This document shows, piece by piece, positions 4,869 to 6,619 of a stretch of 6,619 bases of DNA. A program made the position numbers and the translations under genes. Below the pieces are notes generated by a model that worked only from the letters and a program-made list of their open reading frames with translations, searched no databases and was not told the origin of the DNA. Numbering within the stretch: the first letter of the stretch is position 1; every line of letters begins with the position of its first letter. This DNA comes from Desulfobacterales bacterium (GTDB taxonomy: Bacteria; Desulfobacterota; Desulfobacteria; Desulfobacterales; Desulfobacteraceae): NCBI GenBank assembly GCA_022361315.1, contig JAKSBB010000583.1, positions 1 to 6,619 of the forward strand, read 5' to 3'.

Positions 4869-6619
4869 ATGAACCGTAATCTGCTGTTTTTCATTATCGT
4901 TCTGATCACCATGGGCATTGTTTCGGTGCCCCCGGCCGTTTTGGGGCGGGACACCGGCAGGAATGTCCTGGTGTTGAATTCCTATCACAAGGGGTATCTG
5001 TGGAGTGATGAAATTGTCCGGGGGCTTGAGGAAACCATGCAGGGGCGCGGTGTGAATCTTCACATCGAATACATGGACACCAAACGTCTGTACCGGTTCC
5101 GGCTGCTGAACCTGATCGCGGAAACCCTGAAGATCAAACATGAAAAGCAGAAGTATGACCTGGTTATTGCCACGGACGATAATGCGTTTCAGTTCATGAA
5201 AAAATGGGAGGATTATCTGTTCGGAGGGATTCCCGTTGTTTTCTGCGGGGTCAACTATCTTGCCCCGGACGATCTCAATGGGTACCCCAATTTTACCGGG
5301 GTAAATGAAAAAGTCTATATCCAGGGCAATCTGGCATTGATCCGGCGCCTCCATCCCCGGCGGAAACACATTATTATGATCGCAGACGATACCACGACGG
5401 GCAGGCAGATCCGTAAAGAGATAACGCGTGTGGCCGCACTACCCGAAAATCAAGGGGTAACCATTGACGTCTGGAAAGATCTGAGTGTTGACGGTCTTGG
5501 GGAACGTGTGCGGGGGGCGGCCCGTGATTCGGTAATTCTGTTTACGGTTTTTTCCCGGGGAACCAGGGATACGTATATCGATTATGAACAGGCTCTGGCA
5601 GTGGTGGCCGATGCGTCTCCGGTGCCGGTGTATACCTGTCAGAACTTCCAGCCCGGCCCGAAAGTTGTCGGGGGGCTGTTAACCAATGGCTACGACCAGG
5701 GTGTTATGGCCGCGGAAATGGCATTGCGTATTCTGGACGGCGCACAGGTCTCAGAGGTGCCTGTTTTTTGGGGAACTCCGGTCCATGCCAGGTTTGACTA
5801 CCTCCAGTTGAAAAAATGGGGGCTGTCCGATGCCGGGCTTCCCAAAGGCAGCGAAGTGTTGAACCGGCCGGTTTCCTTTTATGAAGAATACAGGGAAATC
5901 ATATGGACTACAGTGGGGGCATTCTGTTTGCTGCTGATTGCCGTTTTAGGGCTTGGCTTCGGACTGATGCGGTCAAGACAGGCGGAAAAGCGTCTGGCGG
6001 AAAGTGAAAAGCAATACCGTTACCTCTTTGATAATGCCCCCACAGCCATGTACGAGATCGATCTGGTCCGTATGCGGTTTATCCATGTCAATAAATCCAT
6101 GTGCCGTCGCACGGGATATACCGAAGCAGAGTTGATGGCCATGGAGCCTTCATCCCTGCTGACCAGGGACAGTCTGGCGGTTTACGCCGACCGGATAGAA
6201 CGGCTCCGCAATGGAGAACGGTCGTTAAATGAAAATGTTGAGTATGACATTATCATTAAGAGTGGTCAGATCCGGTGTGTTATTTTAAGCAGCGATTATA
6301 TCTTCGAGGACGGGGCGCTTTCAGGTGCCAATGTGGTGGTTCACGATATCACCGAGCGAAAGCAGATAGAAGAATTAATGATCCAGTCCGAGAAAATGAT
6401 ATCCATTGCCGGTCTTGCCGCCGGCATGGCCCATGAGATCAACAATCCCCTCGCCGGCATGATACAGAATGCGCAGCTAATTAAAAACAGGTTGACCCGC
6501 AAATTGCCGGTGAATGTCAAAGTTGCTGACGCCGCCGGTATTTCCCTGGATGCATTAGATGCGTATATGAAACGTCGCGGTATATTGGGCTATCTGGATA
6601 ATATTTGTACTGCCGGTAC
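4869..6619 (+). CDS. Sensor histidine kinase with ABC_sub_bind-like periplasmic domain, PAS and HisKA (3' partial)
   Basis: The frame stays open to the window end (583 codons seen), so the rest of HisKA and the ATPase domain lie outside. From ATG 4869: an uncleaved signal anchor or signal peptide at about 5-25; a periplasmic domain at about 30-340 resembling ABC_sub_bind (PF04392-type) proteins, with VLVLNSYHKGYLWSDEI (33-49), LVIATDDNAFQF (98-109), PVVFCGVN (122-129) and GGLLTNGYDQGVMAAEMAL (268-286); a transmembrane helix at about 344-367; a PAS domain at about 383-497, starting YRYLFDNAP and ending HDITERK; then the HisKA H-box SIAGLAAGMAHEINNPLAG with phospho-acceptor H522. It should detect a periplasmic small molecule and autophosphorylate in the cytoplasm; no response regulator is in view. 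The start is uncertain: neither ATG 4869 nor the in-frame ATG 4812 has a good Shine-Dalgarno. ATG 4869 is preferred because it puts a clean hydrophobic leader at the N-terminus. The architecture is clear; the ligand is unknown. Confidence 0.93.
   Translation, partial: MNRNLLFFIIVLITMGIVSVPPAVLGRDTGRNVLVLNSYHKGYLWSDEIVRGLEETMQGRGVNLHIEYMDTKRLYRFRLLNLIAETLKIKHEKQKYDLVIATDDNAFQFMKKWEDYLFGGIPVVFCGVNYLAPDDLNGYPNFTGVNEKVYIQGNLALIRRLHPRRKHIIMIADDTTTGRQIRKEITRVAALPENQGVTIDVWKDLSVDGLGERVRGAARDSVILFTVFSRGTRDTYIDYEQALAVVADASPVPVYTCQNFQPGPKVVGGLLTNGYDQGVMAAEMALRILDGAQVSEVPVFWGTPVHARFDYLQLKKWGLSDAGLPKGSEVLNRPVSFYEEYREIIWTTVGAFCLLLIAVLGLGFGLMRSRQAEKRLAESEKQYRYLFDNAPTAMYEIDLVRMRFIHVNKSMCRRTGYTEAELMAMEPSSLLTRDSLAVYADRIERLRNGERSLNENVEYDIIIKSGQIRCVILSSDYIFEDGALSGANVVVHDITERKQIEELMIQSEKMISIAGLAAGMAHEINNPLAGMIQNAQLIKNRLTRKLPVNVKVADAAGISLDALDAYMKRRGILGYLDNICTAG

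Noticed and set aside
4809..5369. 186-codon minus-strand open frame
   Set aside because: It lies antisense to the sensor kinase, whose plus-strand frame has clear domains throughout. The minus-strand translation has no recognisable domain.

Overview
The window looks like chromosomal DNA from a Gram-negative, signal-rich bacterium. Its gene style is most like sulfate-reducing Desulfobacterota (Desulfobacteraceae-like): moderate GC, a chemoreceptor, an orphan periplasmic binding protein, and a histidine kinase with an ABC_sub_bind-type sensor and an H-box of the HEINNPLAG type. The taxon is an inference from gene style, not from a marker gene.

Layout. Positions 1-1754 hold the end of a plus-strand operon with three genes: a DAO-type FAD-dependent oxidoreductase cut by the window start, a small single-domain cupin with an HxH metal motif, and a 91-residue DUF6506-like protein. 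A strong intrinsic terminator at 1777-1808 closes it. Positions 1955-3679 encode a complete methyl-accepting chemotaxis protein with a periplasmic Cache-type sensor. A second, apparently bidirectional terminator at 3699-3734 separates it from a convergent minus-strand gene at 3756-4466, which encodes a secreted solute-binding protein. A 402-base non-coding region at 4467-4868 lies between that gene and a divergent plus-strand gene. This last gene starts near 4869 and runs off the window end. It encodes a membrane sensor histidine kinase (ABC_sub_bind-like periplasmic domain, transmembrane segment, PAS, start of HisKA) and is the longest coding region seen, at 583 codons before truncation.

How the genes may work together. 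The first block is probably metabolic: amine or amino-acid oxidation with two small accessory proteins, substrate unknown. The remaining three genes are all extracytoplasmic ligand sensors or binders, and no transporter permease or ATPase is present. They may form a small sensory island in which the solute-binding protein serves the kinase or the chemoreceptor rather than an ABC transporter; that is inference. No RNA genes, CRISPR arrays, insertion sequences or prophage genes were seen.
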